Shown: positions 13,142 to 27,187, numbered from the stretch's first letter. The stretch is DNA of 64,000 nt from Tigriopus japonicus (GCA_010645155.1 CM021321.1:9078086-9142085); one strand, 5' to 3'. Notes: generated from the letters alone by a model not told the origin. Program-made: numbers and translations.

Positions 13142-13615
13142 ATTATTGAAAAAGTCCAACGTTATTTTACCCGTAAAATTTGTGGTATGGAAACCCTATC
13201 TTATTGGGATAGGCTAAAAGCCCTACAACTTTACAGTTTACAACGTAGGTACGAGAGGTATCTAATAATTTATGTTTTTAAATGCATTCATGGACTTTGT
13301 CCTAATGCAGGCATTGTTTTCAACCACAATGACCGGAGAGGGATCACATGCCAAGTTAGAGCCAAGTCAAGACCAGGAGACAGGAAATTGATCAAGACAA
13401 TGAAATCTAACTTTGCATTGTATCGCGCTCCTTCTCTATATAACTTGCTTCCTTCATCTTTGCGACGAATCTATCCATTAGACAACTCATTGTTAAGTTT
13501 TAAGTCTCATTTAGACGACTTTTTATCTACTATCCCTGACCAGCCCTATGTTCAAGGACTTTATCGGGCAGCTAATTCTAACTCCCTTACTGACCAATGC
13601 TTTTATCAGGCATGA
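13142..13615 (+). pseudogene. 3' end of a LINE (jockey/CR1-like) reverse transcriptase ORF, 5'-truncated
   Basis: The frame reads IIEKVQRYFTRKICGMETLSY, then WDRLKALQLYSLQRRYERYL, IIYVFKCIHGLCPN, LYNLLPSSLRR and a stop at 13613-13615. The pattern of EKVQR-FTR, SYWDRL-L-LYSLQRRRERY, FKIIHG and N-LP-SLR is the conserved segment after the palm domain of non-LTR retrotransposon reverse transcriptases. The palm itself, with its FADD motif, is missing because the element is cut at the junction with the 30-bp minisatellite. The remaining 157 codons carry no stop, so the copy may be fairly recent. The 3' UTR end is not identifiable. Confidence 0.85.
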
Positions 13616-16191
13616 CTTTTACCAGAAATTAAAATTTACATTACGATTACTCCACATCTCTGTATGGAAGTAAGGGCGGAAAAGAAATGTTTTCAGAATA
13701 TGAAAAGTTTGAAATGGTATTTCACGACTTTTGTTGACCTGAAATATTTTGGCCATGAAAACGAAACGAAAATTAATTTTGAAAATAATAAAAAGTCATA
13801 AAATGACGTTAAAATACCCAGTTGATCCAAACCAATCAATCTGTGTAGTTGTTGTGTTGTGGAAACAAAAAAAAACACTTTAAAAGTCCTTTAGAAAAAA
13901 TAAGGTCTAAAGATTTTTTGCATTTTAGGATATACTCATGGCTTTAGAAAATGTTTTTAAGCAAAATTTGGTCACTTTTTCGAAGATATTTTCCGTGCTC
14001 TACACCCATGGTATAAACTACCAGATCAGACTGCGATCAATTTGAATGTGTACGTACTATCATTACCCATGATAAATTTATTCAAATGCACATGTTACAC
14101 TTCCAAGGAACCTATGTCATTCCAAATGTGACCTTAATTGGAGAAAATTATGCAATTGTGTTGTTTATCTAGGTAAGGAGGCTCAATTGGCTCAATTGTC
14201 ATGTTAAGAAACGATTAATAAAATTGTTGATTAACGAACAAGTTTCCATTTAATTTCTGACAAATGGTAAGCAAGTGTACAAATGCCTAAGGCGACATCT
14301 AGTGGTCAAAATGTATCTGGAACGTCCCATTGAGCTTTTATTTCATTACATCCGTGTGACAATGACGAAGAAGGAGGGTAATGAATGGCCTTAAGTCTCT
14401 CAAGTCATGCAATCACCTACGAAAGAAAGGCCGACCTAGCACAATTGTCCACTGTTCCATATGCCTTGGTGTGAAGTTCCATTAACGAATGGAACAAGGA
14501 TCATTTCATTGAGGCACTACCAAGACGAGCTCGTTTTCATTTGGAGCTCAAGGCGTCCATCCGGAAAATTTTGCTGCCTACATTAGTTTCTCAAGAACTC
14601 CGTGGAACAATATCGTTAATTGCTGCCACTTTTGGTTCCACACAATAAACAAAGAGCACAAAGGTCATCAACTAAAAGGGTTGTTTAACACATGAATGGA
14701 CCAATTGCCATTGTTCTCAACGTCTTCAAAAAAAGTTGTGCGCCCAATAATGTACTTCAAAGCCTCTTCCCAGTCAGGTATTTATATTGTGTTCCATGTT
14801 CCAAAGAATCAGCTCCCCTCCTTCTCCAGAAGAGATCTTCTTTTAGCAAGTAGAAGTCCGCTTAATGACTTCCACCAGGCAATCCAATGGTACTTTTTCA
14901 TCCGAAACTTTTACTCTGTCCGACAGCAAGCTATGAATCTTCAAAAAGCCAGGCACATTAGTCGCTACTGAAAAGAAGACCTTCTTCGCTCATGGGAACG
15001 ACTTCTACTTGGATAGGCCAGACCATAGATTACCTTCATAGATTGGCCAAGATCATGATCAAACGCATACTTGGAGGCCATTTTATGGCATGATCCTCAA
15101 ATATGAGGGAGTCAAGAGTACACTTTTTGAAGAAGCCAAGCCTGCGTTGATGTGGAACCATAATTGAGGTGTTTTGATTATGATTAGGCGTTTCCATGTT
15201 TTGGTTTCAATGCAGAGCTCCGTCAAAGCAGGGATATTATGATCGGTTCGGAAACAATTGAGCCAGACATCAACATATGTTCTTGGATTTTCTATTTTGG
15301 CATACTCGTCAAACTAAAAAGTATGGTAAAATAAATCTTGGAACATCTTCCCTATTCTAGTTTTGGCAAGCTCAATTAAGTCTTAGAATGAGATTCGTTG
15401 AGAACCCCAAACTTTAAAGATCGTGACAATGGGACCACAAAACTAACCCAATATCTTGGTAAACCTCTGTCTTTTAGCAATGTAGAAGAATTATTCCACA
15501 ATATTTTTCAACACTGTTGAACACGTGTTCGTTTTCAACCTTCATTCGAATTCATCGCCTTGAGTTTTAAGAGGCAAACTGGGACATTGTGTTGTGTTGT
15601 GCACTTTGATAGATTGGTCCACATTTTTGTGGTAGGAAGTATGTTTTATGTGCGAGACCTTCAAGATCTCATTTTCTCCCTGCAGAGAAGCACGAGCTCC
15701 TTAATGAAAGTGCATTGAACCAAAGTCTGTGAGGATGCAATCACAAAGTTCCCCTCCTGACGAGCAATCTAATCCCGGTTCTCGCATGCATTTCACAGTA
15801 CCAACACGAGCAGTCCTTTCTTGTTTGGATTCATGGATTTTTAATTCCGATGCGTGTTTCAACATGCCCTAGAGTTGTTAATTATGGATTTGACATAAAA
15901 TGAAGGTATCAGCGACCGACTTGATAACAAGAAATAGTGTATATTGTATGGAATTGCGTTTCCGAGGAAAATTGAAAGTGAATTCCTTGAATGAACCAGT
16001 CTACTGCAAAATCTGTCTTAGTAGTCAGAAAACCATTAATACTCTACTGTCCGATAACTCAAACCAAGAATCACATAGCCGACTTAAAACGTGTGGAAAA
16101 GACAAATTTGACCCCTCCCTGATATGTTTATAAGTGCTAATAATTAGCAATAATTTGCAGCGCCACCGCTGGCGTCAGCTAAATTTCGCTG
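13616..16191. other. No confirmed gene
   Basis: AT-rich DNA downstream of the LINE fragment. 15900-16133 has a 77-codon ORF with a CKIC pair that vaguely recalls a zinc finger of hAT transposases, but without the rest of the domain. Confidence 0.45.
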
Positions 16192-16476
16192 GAGGGCTAG
16201 CGGAGAAATGGCACTCCGAAAATATTCGTGAGTCACCAGGCCTGCACTGTGTGTGCAATAGGATTTGACATTGAACACACTAAGTTACGTGATTCAAAAC
16301 CAGAACTTGCGTTTTCAGGGAGTCAGTAGCAAAATTGCCCATTCAACTGCTTTGGTCAAACAAGAGCAATGCATGATGCATTTAGGCACTTGGTACCCTT
16401 GCCGCCAGATTAGTGAAGCGTGTTCATAACAAATCTCCCCTGACTGTACTGGAGTGACATTTCTCTGTTAGCCCTC
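16192..16476 (-). mobile_element. MITE-A copy 2 (285 bp, reverse)
   Basis: Same element as at 5260, inverted. Left end GAGGGCTAGCGGAGAAATG, right end TTTCTCTGTTAGCCCTC followed by TA. It has exactly the same length as copy 1 and clear similarity throughout, including the interior AAGCAGTTGAATG-type stretch. Confidence 0.85.
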
Positions 16477-17052
16477 TAACTTTCACCACCCCCAGGTTCA
16501 AGGTGACCAATTTCAATCCAGAAGACTGTCTCAGAAAACAGAAAAAAACCGATTCGTATATTTTCCAACCAAAAGGTGACCCAAAGCTATAAATGAACTA
16601 AATACAATCGCAGTTTTAGAACTTGTTGAATCTGTATTGTATTTATTGGCTTTTGAAATCTATTTTGATACGAGATGGATTGCAATTCGAATTCAAAATT
16701 TTGAAAGGTTCGAAAACTATAAGTTTCAAAATATTAGCTGGTTAGAAATGCGAGTATCTTATGGAGGTATTTTTTGCAAAAAACTAGTTTTGAACCTTTT
16801 ATTACCTGCAATGCAGATTGAACGTGATGTGAACTACTTTGCAAACACTCATGTTACAAAGAACAGATAGATCTAAAAGCCATGGGCCTTGTTATTTTAA
16901 TGGACATTTTGCCACTGTGCCTGGTGTTAAATGGAGACACTTTGCCTTTAGCAAAACTGTCGTAATGTCATCATAAAAAAACTAAAAGAAACTCGGCGTA
17001 CGAAAAAGTTTTAAAATCATCATCATCTTGAGATGTAACTTGGCCATCATAA

Positions 17053-17306
17053 GGTCGATTGCCGAGGTAGTTTTGAAGTATAGTAGAAGCATGTCGAGAA
17101 ACATAAAAGAAGCATATCAGACGGAGTACAAATAACCATGATCAATCAAGTTTCGCTTCATAACCTGTGATTGAAAAACGCAGCATATGTAGTAAAACTT
17201 GATCGAGCATGGTTATTTTCACTACGTCTCATATACTTCTTTCATACTTCTTTTATGCTTCTAGATATGCTTCTACTATACTTTTAAACTACCTCAACAA
17301 CCGACC
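17053..17306. mobile_element. MITE-B copy 1 (long inverted ends, TA target)
   Basis: Long imperfect inverted arms starting GGTCGATTGCCGAGGTAG and mirrored at the right end (CTACCTCAACAACCGACC), followed by TA. The arms extend about 100 bp and include AGAAGCAT/ATGCTTCT repeats. A related copy lies at 42757-42982. Confidence 0.75.
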
Positions 17307-19125
17307 TAAAGTCTACGTTTTTAGCATTGAGCTATAAGTCGTTTTCAAGAAGAACTGAATTGAAGCAAAAATGATGCCTTGAATACAAATTCAATTTGAA
17401 CCTGAGCCATCTTTTCAAGACTCGTTTACAACCCTAATCGAAATCCCCGTAAAACGTCACCTCAGGCAGTAAGTGGCCTTTAACTCTATGACCTTGGTCA
17501 ACATAAGCCAGTTCGCATTTGCATAAGAACGTTATTGATATGCCTCAAGTGGAAATTATAATTATTTTCGTGAGCCTCCCGGTCCAGAGAAATTCGGTGG
17601 TATGACTGAGAAAATAAATACCAACTGACAACTAACTTTACGACAATGAACTTTTTTTGGATGCATTAGACTCATATGTAATTGCATGAACAGCTTATGA
17701 TTGGGACAAATAATCAAAAAATAGCTCAAATTTTCCACTTTAAAGCCTTCAAACTCTTGGATGACGTCATACAGCATCAAGGAGGGCCTGAAGTGAAGGC
17801 TTGATGTAATCTTTCTCGCTTGAATGGCGTCTCCTCCCCTCAAATGCACGGGTTTCTTGGCAATCTTCGCCACATTTGTTGGCCATTAACATGAGCTGGT
17901 TGTTGAAACGAGGCTTGATTCACTCACGTTTCGATCGGTGACTCTCTTGAGAGCTATTTTCCTTGCAACTTGCTCTCGTCAGAAGAATGTTGAAGGTGCG
18001 AGGTGCCAACAAAACGTGATGGATCTCTCTTTTCTCGTGGCAATACAATGATGGTCAATAGCGAAAATGGGAGGTTTTCTCTCTGAAATTGAGAAATAGT
18101 GGAACTTTTTGGATCCAATATCGGACCTCGAAATTGAGCGCTTGTCATTTAGTGAATTGTTTGTTTCCATCAATTTCTGGCAGAGTCAATCAAAGGGCCT
18201 CAATTTCTTTCCGGAGCTTTGGACACAAAAACAATCACTGTTCTTGATTGCAAAATAAATGTGAGGCGAAACGAAATCCTTCGATTGATGCTAACTTCCC
18301 TTTGATTGACAGAGAGAATTGAAACATACTACACAAGCAGATCTGTCAAGAGCCCTATATGGATGGAAGACCTTGTTGTTATCTTCCTTCACAGTTGTGT
18401 GACTATAATTAAAAGCTGGAACATTTTACACCCTTGATGTCGATGCCGAACTTGAGCTGCACACCACCCAAGAAGTGCCAAGAATTGGATGATCCTCTTG
18501 GAAGTTTCTCGGAAAAAAACAACAACTTGAGCTTCAAGATGGTCCTCGTGACTTCATTGCCAATAAAAACGGTCTTAAAAGTCCTAGTGAAACAAGCCGC
18601 ACACGAGAGAAAATAAAGTCAACTAGCACTCATCAGGCTCTCATCACCATTCTCTCATCCTCGTTGGGCTCGACGAGGTCTTCTTGGCCTTCGGAGAACT
18701 TTATTTCCCGAGAGCCCGAGACTTCTAGATGGACCATGGGAAAGATTAAAGGAAATCTCCAAGGTCTCAAAATGGCTTCAAGTTCATATTCTACCTATCT
18801 GGGTTGATTAAAGCTACAACACGACATCATAGGATATTTCTTGCGTCAACAAAACAACTTTGTCTTTAAGGCAATTTTTTTTATATTTATATTGACTAAA
18901 CCCAGGACCTTTTGGGTAGTTGGAGATCTCGAATTTCGAAATGGTGATTCATTTTCAATTGTCAAAAAAGGGAACTTACAATCAAAGCTAGATGAAAGAG
19001 TACTCGTTATTATAATGACGTTAGATACGGAGAAAGAATAGTTTTGAAGCGACAGAAAAAAGTCATTTCTGATGTTTTCTCGGCCTCTGAGCCCCACTTT
19101 ACGATCAAAAATTGCTCCAAGATTA

Positions 19126-19324
19126 GCCCAGATGTTAGATGCACTAATTCAAATGGCTCAAGTATACCAAAGCATAGTATAAATAACGCTGCTTGAGTAT
19201 AGTCTCTGTACATCAGCTGACTTTCAAGCGCAGGTTATGTACAGAGACTATACTCGAGCAGAGTTATTTAAACTCTACTTCGGTATGCTTGAGCCATTTG
19301 AATTTGTGTATCTAACATTCGGGC
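19126..19324. mobile_element. MITE-C: 199-bp near-complete inverted repeat with TA flanks
   Basis: Two arms of about 88 bp (GCCCAGATGTTAGATGCAC and its complement) around a ~23-bp centre. TA is present on both outer sides. The arms match at most positions, so the transcript would fold into one long hairpin. Confidence 0.75.
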
Positions 19325-21179
19325 TATTATCTTACCACTAACCCTAGTTTCATTTTTCATCGATTCAACTGAAACGTGCAATGGCAACTTTGTGGTGAAC
19401 ACCTACTGTATATCCTTTTCATACTTCCTACAATCTCTGCAAATCGCGATAGTAAATATAAATACATAAACACTCTGTACAATCAAACCTTGTCTCAAAG
19501 CTGTCTGTTGATGATGATTTTTATTTTATTCACGGACTTGTCAATGAAATGATGAAGGCAAATTTTAAAATCAAAGATTGCCAAAAATGTTCGCTGTATT
19601 TTTTGTCGTTCGCCGGCTAAGTGATATTTGTTCAAAGACCGGAAGTTTCATCAACAAAGGCTAGTACTTTAAAGATTTACGAAGTAGCTAGGTCTTTAAT
19701 AATAGTTATGGTTGACTGTAAACTGAGTTTCATAAGTAAATCCTTGACTAGGCCTAGTTAAATAATTTTTTTATAATTTGATAATAAAATTTGATAAATT
19801 TTAAATAAATAAAAGAATTTTTATTTTATCTTATGACATCAAACATCTTTATCATTTGCTAGAGAATTTGAGTTTTCATTTACCCGGAACGTTTTTTCGC
19901 TTTTTTGGGCCAAAAATGAACCGGTTAAACTCAAATAACTCAGCACCTGAGCAACATATTTTCAAGCAATTTCGATTCGAAAGGAATATGCTCTAAAAGT
20001 GTACTGACTAGATTTTCAAAAAATAATTTATTTAATAGGTTTTTAGCTATATAACTTTTAATCTAGACCTGACACAGAGAAACTTAGTAAATCAAAATTG
20101 TTCCTCTTGGTTTCCTGAGCCTGAATTACATTTCATCGTGTTTGGGAATTTCCATAGAAACTTGATATGATGTTTTCAGTATTGTGTAGGTACATGTAAA
20201 GTGAACCAAACATCTCTACTATTCCAGAAAATCACTAGATATTGTGGTGTGGTTACCTCCAAGGTAGGACATTTAAAAAATGGTCTTAGAAATATTTTTA
20301 TTCATCCACTGAGAGGCAGAGTAGAGAGGATTTACTATCAAGTGTCAGAAGGTCCAACTTAAACATTTAAACACGGATCATGCCACGTGAGAAAGAAGTT
20401 AAAGGAAAGCCGTATCCGTCTGTAGGATTTAATGTTGCAATACTAATCAGATGACGTTTTTACATCGTATTCGTTTTGTCAGTGAGCGTGTTCGAGTGCA
20501 CCTTGATGGTTGCTTTTCGGTTGGGTTTCTGGTCAAGAATATAAGCAATATGCGGTAAATCAGTACCACTTCAGTACTTTTTCATGTAGATAGTGTGAAT
20601 CAAAGTTATTGTTCCATTTTGTGCGTTTGTTAAAAATGACTAAACCATCGATTTGACCGCTAAAGCTCTAATGGCCAAAATTTTTAAATACTGCCAATTG
20701 TTGTTTAGTTTTTCAATGTTTCCATATTCAGTAAAATCAAATATTACATAAATGCTAAAACAAGACTTATTATCTGTACTTGTTTTGTTATTGCAAGGAA
20801 TCTCATCCCTTGTAGCGGTCTTCAAAACCGCACAAGGATGTACTGTATAATTAGAAGTTATCAGTCAAATGTTGAAATCACACTAACGCATTTAATTTAG
20901 CAAAGCTGGCCTTTGGAAATTCTCTAAATCACGGTCACTTTGTCACACAATGAATGATGATCTTGGGCTCTTAAACTACATTTCACAAGTGCATTTACAA
21001 GCTGTTTTATCTATAACTTTTTAATGAGTTCTTGGCATTTAACCATTCAGAGCAATATTTTTATCCATTTCTTCTGAGTCATCTACAATACTCAAGCCTT
21101 TACAACGGCCATGCCTAAGTCACAATAATTGAGTGTTTGTGAGAAATTTTGAACAAACAACAAAAAATCAATGTGTCTC

Positions 21180-21476
21180 ACCTTCGGCCTTTAAAACGAC
21201 ATTGGAGACACCTTAGATATATTAAAGACCAAAGCAAGTCGAGTTTCACAATGACCTTAGTTTGTGGCACGGCCTCGTATCCAGAAACGGCTTCAGTTTA
21301 ACGCCCATGGGATTGAGATTGGGAGAATGGGATGTCCATGTTTCCTTCAGCTGTAGACACAAGCTTAGATAATACTTTGGCTACGTGGGAAGGTGCATTA
21401 TCACGGTGGGGCATCAATGGGACACATTCTTGATTTATGGCCCTTCTTAAGCTGCATTCAATTAAACTTCAGTATA
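21180..21476 (-). pseudogene. Decayed mariner-type (DDE) transposase fragment
   Basis: Read on the minus strand from 21475, one frame gives YTEV at the start and, after several stops, WTSHSPNLNPM. A second frame over the middle gives HRDNAPSHVAKVLSKLV. These correspond in order to the Y-EVL, DNA-P-H-A and SP-LNPM-F segments around the second and third catalytic residues of Tc1/mariner transposases. The frames are split by stops and at least one shift, so no active enzyme is encoded. No terminal repeats were located. Confidence 0.6.
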
Positions 21477-24400
21477 GTGCACTACACTAAAGGAGTGTGA
21501 TCACCATGCGCGCCATCTAGTTCTTTCTTTGGCAAACGACTCGCCAATTCCATGAATTTGCAGATAACAGCGATCATACACCAGTTTTGGACTGAGTGAC
21601 TGAGTGAAAGATTAAATGGAGTTATAAGAGTGTATTCAACTGAATCATGGGATGGATCATAACTGAAATTTGTTCGCAATTTTCCAAGTAGTTCATGAAA
21701 ATATTCAAGTGAATATATGTATTGTTTCAATCAAAAAGTAATTGGCCCATTTTACAGTCCCACTAGATATTTGAAGCACATTAGATGATCACAACTGATG
21801 TATGACCGCTGATATTGCAAATCTATGTTAATATCATGTGAAATTAGCAAGCCGTTTTCCACAACAAAGAACTACATGGCTCATCTAATGATTACACTCT
21901 GTTGTTACAGTGCACTACTTCAGTCTTTACCGATTCTTCAAAATACAACATCAATCTTGAGTTCCATGAAACTACTGAGAATTATTCCCTCACAATGAAA
22001 GTGCCCTTTGTGTGTTTTACTCTAAAACAGGACATACAGTAGAAGTAAAGGTTTTTTGCTGGCTGACTATGACAACTTGACCATAAACAACTCGGGCTTA
22101 AACCAATCTCCCTCCAACTAGGCCTTCCAAACAGGGAAGCCATGAGAAAAATCTTGAGGGAGGCACACCAAAGACCACTAAGGCCATAAATCTTGACAAC
22201 ATTCTATTCGCAAATACTTCTTGTGTAGCACAAACGCCCTAGGGCGCTTTTTTCAATAATGGAGCTTGGAGGGTGTTCCACAATTCATCAACCTTACCCG
22301 AAGAGGAAACTTTTCCATAATATTCCCCCTAAACCACAAGGATTCAAATTTTAGGGCTGTTTAAACACTCCTTCAATGAATTTTTACCCCATTGAATAAA
22401 TCATTTTTCGGTGCTCATGAGCCATGTTTCCAAGGCAAATTCCAAGTCAGGTGGAACCAGGGAATGTTCACGTTCTGGAACAAGGATAACTGGCACGTTG
22501 TTCCAGTTGTTTCAAGGCCAAATTTGAGTGCTAAATATGCAACACTCTCCAATGCAAGAGCAGCCATGAAACTTGGATCCAGGCACACAGACGTGCTTCT
22601 CAAATTGTGAGGCGAAGCACGTCAAATTTTCTCTACAATAAGAACAACCGACAGTCTTAACTTAAAATTCCTTGCATCCTCTCAATTTGTGTCAGCTGAA
22701 GAGCCTTCAACTCCATTCAAATGAATTCATCCAGCACTTAAGTTGTCCAACCTGTTACAACTTCGCCTTTTAACCATAGAAACTGAGATTTATCACCCTC
22801 AATGCTTAAAAACTTGTCGCAATAGAGAGCTCTTGACTGCTTCAGACAATCCAATTTTCAAGTTTCTTACGGCCGTGATTTTCTTTGAATTTTGCTCCCC
22901 ATTTTTCGAGCCCAAAGGATCCTGAGATGGGATCAGAAGCCTGCTTTGAGGCAAAGAACCTGGATTATCAGACCAGCTACCTTGAGCTACAAAAGCGACG
23001 ATTGATTTATTGCATGCGTCTAAGGTACATACTACGTACACAGGAAACACAATGTAGAACCGTATAGTTCTACATCCGCTATTGGAGAGCGGAACTTGCG
23101 AATCTAGCTCTTTTGTCCCACATACAAGGAACATCCAGTTCCGTGCTCTTGGCAGTATACTTTGTGATACTGTTTCTTTTTACTTTTGAACACGAACTCC
23201 CTTGAATGTGGGCTTATTTGGTTTTTTGACGGTTCCTTTCAGATGTTGTAAGAAAAAGGGAGATCCAGGATAAATGGATCATGAATTTAGAAATGGAGTT
23301 TGGAAAGTGTTCAATTGGTAAGATGGTCAGCTCGAATCTTTCAAAACGGTGTGATTTATATCCACGATTTGAATATTCAACAGGCATTTCAGGTGAATAT
23401 TAGATGAAATTTTTGGGCAAAATTGTTATTTTTTGGTGTGAGACACTTTATAGTTCAAGCTGAAATAGAGTAAAATGTCTAAGAGTTGTGTCTTGATAAG
23501 GTAAGTTGTTTTTACTATTTCAACCAAATTTATTGGGAATTTTGGTTTTAAATAGCTTCCAAAACCTAATAATTCCACATTAAATAAACTACAAAACTTC
23601 CCACTTTTGTTTGGAAACTATGAAGGTTCCTCAATTTTTGATGATTCTTCCTTCTTTATTAACCAAAGGAGGATTTTACCAAAAACGTATTCCCTGCATG
23701 GTGACAGCAAAGAAAATGGAGACCAATATTCGCTTCGAAAGACACTCCACACCACATTGGAAATCCATGTAGTAGCAAAATATTATAATATATTCATATC
23801 TTTACTTGAGATGCTATAAATCCTTCCTGTACCAATTGTTGGGGTGTCCTTGGCAAAATTCAATTCATGAACTGGCTCTGGCATTTGCTAAAGGTCACGC
23901 ACCTCATTTACAGTAAGAAAACGTTTCCTTGATATCTGGAGAAACCCTCTGTGTCATAAATATTTGCCTGACCTTTTATCAAAGTTTGATAATGTATATC
24001 GGCTCGATTTTATTGTACTTCTTGGGGTAATACCCAAGGATATTAACCAAACCTTCGATTCTTAGAAGTTTTTTCGAAAGCTCCATGGGGTTTCTCATCA
24101 AAACTTTGATGACGAGACCACTCACCCATTCATTTTGCATCAAGCAAAAAGGAAGTCCCCGAAAAGTGCACAACGCTAGTCAAAAGCCTCAAAACTTTGG
24201 GTCAAGCTTCGTTTTGCCATGTCGAAGTTGAACAAAATCAACCTAGATTCCGTGAAATGTTTCAAACATTTCATGGTTTACCATACAAATGACTTCACGT
24301 GATCAATTCATATGCTAATGGATTGTACCAAAAGTTACTAGCACTTGGCAAAACTTTAATAAATGTCTATCATGATCTTAATTGTGTTCTCTGAGCAACG

Positions 24401-24757
24401 TTCAATCATATACCGTACTCGTTTAATTCTTCGTCTGCTTTCTTTTAGATATCTTGTCAACATTGACCTTTATTTCATCACATATTGACGTTTTGAAACT
24501 TTTCCAAAGAGAGGTATGGATGACATTTCGAAAAGGGGCATTTAAATCTACAATCTCAGAAACAAAATTTGGAGTGAGGGGGAGTGGAAAAGTCCTTAAA
24601 TTTTCGAAACATTGTCAAAATGGACCATGTGGCAATTTTCATTTGCCATAACCCATAACCTTTAGATCACTCTTTGGAAAAGCTGTTTTCTGAAACCAAA
24701 GGAGTGACATCGGTGAATTTCCAAGAAAATTGAATACTTTATAAAGTTTGTAACTTG

Positions 24758-24928
24758 GAGGCTGCAGTCGGATAAAGCTGCTGTTTTACCGTGAAGCAGA
24801 AATCCCTCGGAGTTTCAAGTAGTGTAGTCAGCTGACGATCACGTTGGTCAACCATCAGCTGACTTACAAGTTGTGAAACATCTGGGATTTCTGCTCCACA
24901 GCAAAACAACAATTTTATTCCAGACCTC
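24758..24928. mobile_element. Inverted-repeat element with AGCAGAAATCCC arms
   Basis: Imperfect arms of about 80 bp: left contains GAAGCAGAAATCCCTC and GTAGTCAGCTGACGAT; right mirrors these around a ~14-bp spacer. The outer ends GAGGCTGC and CAGACCTC are approximate. No target duplication was found. Confidence 0.55.
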
Positions 24929-26083
24929 ACTCATCTCACCTTTAAAGTCTTATTCTGAGTATTTGATCAATGCAAGGTCAAACAGGTGGCTTCATGGTTT
25001 CAATTTGAATTGGTTTTGCCACCAATTTCTACACACCTTCCGAATGTCCGTTGGGAATTAAAGGCCGAGGCTAAATTTTGATTGACTAGCTCGAGCGGAA
25101 AATTGTTTGGAAACAATTCGAAAACGCATTTGGTTTGTTCCCGCTTTTCACGTGGTTCCTTTCTTGTGGGGGCATGTTTATGGCGTATTGCATGCGAACC
25201 TAATCAACAGCATAACAGTTGCACCAAAATATTCAATGACAATAGAGCAAGATAATTCGAAATAGTTGTGCTATAAAATAAAAAGTGTCGCCGCTTTTAC
25301 CTGGCTTTGATGTCGCAATGCGATGTGGACTTTTTTGAACCAAAAGACGAAATAAAGGCCGAAATGGCAACACTTGGTCGAAAAAATGTTTGATCGCATT
25401 AGTACTCGAAAATAAATGGAACAACTTGCCATATCTGCACACCTTCTACGACTCGTGACTTTTTGTTGTGTGACCACCTAGTTTCACTGATTTTGGTCTG
25501 TTTGTTACCATTATTAGTGAAAGGATTTTATGAGATAAAACTACCTGTCTCCATAGCATTAGAAAATGTTTTCATTCTGAGACACTTTGTGCGTGGCCAT
25601 GTCGTTATTTTCAAATTGTTTGCTCACGTGCTTGTTTCGATAAGTTGCCTATTTAGCGTAAAAAATAGACAAAGCAAAATGGGAAAAAAATCGAGTACCC
25701 CTTTTTATGATAGCAGGAATTCGGAAAAGACAATTAATGGGGCATAAACAATGCTGTATGAGTTTTATATCGTACTGTTACATCTTCGAATCCCAAGTGT
25801 AAGCGAAAGAAAAATTGACTTTGGTACTCAGCCCTGAAACGATATCAAGGCTTTGCCAAACATTGTTGCAAAAGATGAACGGAACTGATCTCCGAACAAT
25901 GAAACATGGAGGGATGAGAGAGATGAGTTTGATGACGCCATCTTTATGTGAGTGAAATCAATTTAGGATTCTGCAATTACTAATCCAAATCCAAAAAATC
26001 AAATCAGCTCAAAACGTATGGGAAAAGCATGCCATGCAACCATACCACAAGCAGGGCCAACGCATAAACTTTACTTATTTCTA

Positions 26084-26294
26084 CAGTGTGCAGATTTAAA
26101 ATCTGAACAAAGTGGATCTATAATAAATAATAATACAGCATTTAATGCACCATGCTAAATAATTGACAGTATTTTCTTGTATCAAACCTAAAATCATAAC
26201 AACTAGCCTCTCTAGAAACAACTGCCATCTCCTGGTTGATCCTGATGCTTTTAAAACTATTACAAGTTGTTCAGATTTCAAGTCCGCACACTGT
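26084..26294. mobile_element. MITE-D with CAGTGTGC ends and TA duplication
   Basis: 211 bp with about 29-bp inverted ends (CAGTGTGCAGATTTAAAATC against its near-complement at 26266-26294). TA lies directly outside both ends. No ORF of note. Likely Tc1/mariner or pogo-type derivative. Confidence 0.75.
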
Positions 26295-26327
26295 AATAAC
26301 ATTACACGATTTTAAATATATAACAAC

Positions 26328-26744
26328 TAGGGATGGATCAGGCCAATATTTTTCGGTTCCGGGTCAGGATCCGTTCGGAAATTTTGGATCCGGATCAGAT
26401 CCGAGTCGGTCCAAATCCAGCTCACATAGGGACTGAAAGAAAGATTTCCTAATGTCACAGCGCTTGTCACCACGATTTTCAAGATCAATGGCAATTTTTG
26501 AAAATGAATATATTTTGTTTTCATTATAAATATTTTGATGAAAAAGTAAAAAAAATGCGAAGTAAAATGAAAAACTGAAATTTGAAAATAACATTCATCC
26601 AAATATCAGGAGTCGACTCTTCACAGGTCGGTTACGACTCCGGATCGGTTCCTGGGGTTTTGGATCCGACTCTTAACGAGCCTACCTCAGAATGTATCCG
26701 GTCCGTTACTAAGCCGGCTCGTGGCAGAGCTGGATCCATCCCTA
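26328..26744. mobile_element. hAT-like non-autonomous element, GGATCC-rich ends
   Basis: Ends TAGGGATGGATC and GATCCATCCCTA are perfect 12-bp inverted repeats. Flanks ATAACAAC and CTACCAAC agree at 6 of 8 positions, fitting an old hAT 8-bp duplication. Both ends are rich in GGATCCGGATC/GACTC motifs while the centre is AT-rich. Confidence 0.7.
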
Positions 26745-27187
26745 CTACCAACTGTAAAAGTCAGTAAAACTTCAAAGCCTCTAAATTCTCCATAAGTAGT
26801 GCGACATTTAGCATAAACTAGCTTGTCTCTCTTAAGGTTCATTGAGGATAATGGAGTTTGGAATGAATTTGTTTACCTAGAGGGCGCAAGTCACCAAGAG
26901 GTATAGCAAGGCTGCTAACAAGGCCCATAGTTAAATTGACGTGTCAAAAAGACTAGTATTGGGAAAAGACTTGTTTTACTGGCACAAAGGCCTTCCTCTC
27001 AGATTGTTGTAAATTAGTTGTTCCATATATATATCATGAAAATCTCAAGAACACCTTAATTTTGATATAATGCTAGGATAGCGACTTGCACACTCTGGAA
27101 TAAACGAATCAAGCCCAGACCTTAGAAATGAAGATTAGAGAAAATACAATTTACTCAAAGATACCCATTTGTTGGTTTCCCTTTCAG

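Larger units (their letters stand above)
21477..27187. other. Upstream region of the GPCR gene; MITEs only
   Basis: Apart from the elements at 24758, 26084 and 26328, there are no recognised coding segments. The promoter and any untranslated first exon of the GPCR may lie here or further left. I could not identify a TATA box or initiator with confidence. Confidence 0.5.

Noticed and set aside
12782..13159. 125-codon minus-strand ORF made of a ten-residue repeat
   Set aside because: It is the direct consequence of a 30-bp minisatellite whose unit is a multiple of three; it has no gene context.
15900..16133. Possible zinc-finger (BED-type) remnant with CKIC
   Set aside because: Only one cysteine pair and no matching histidines or following transposase sequence.
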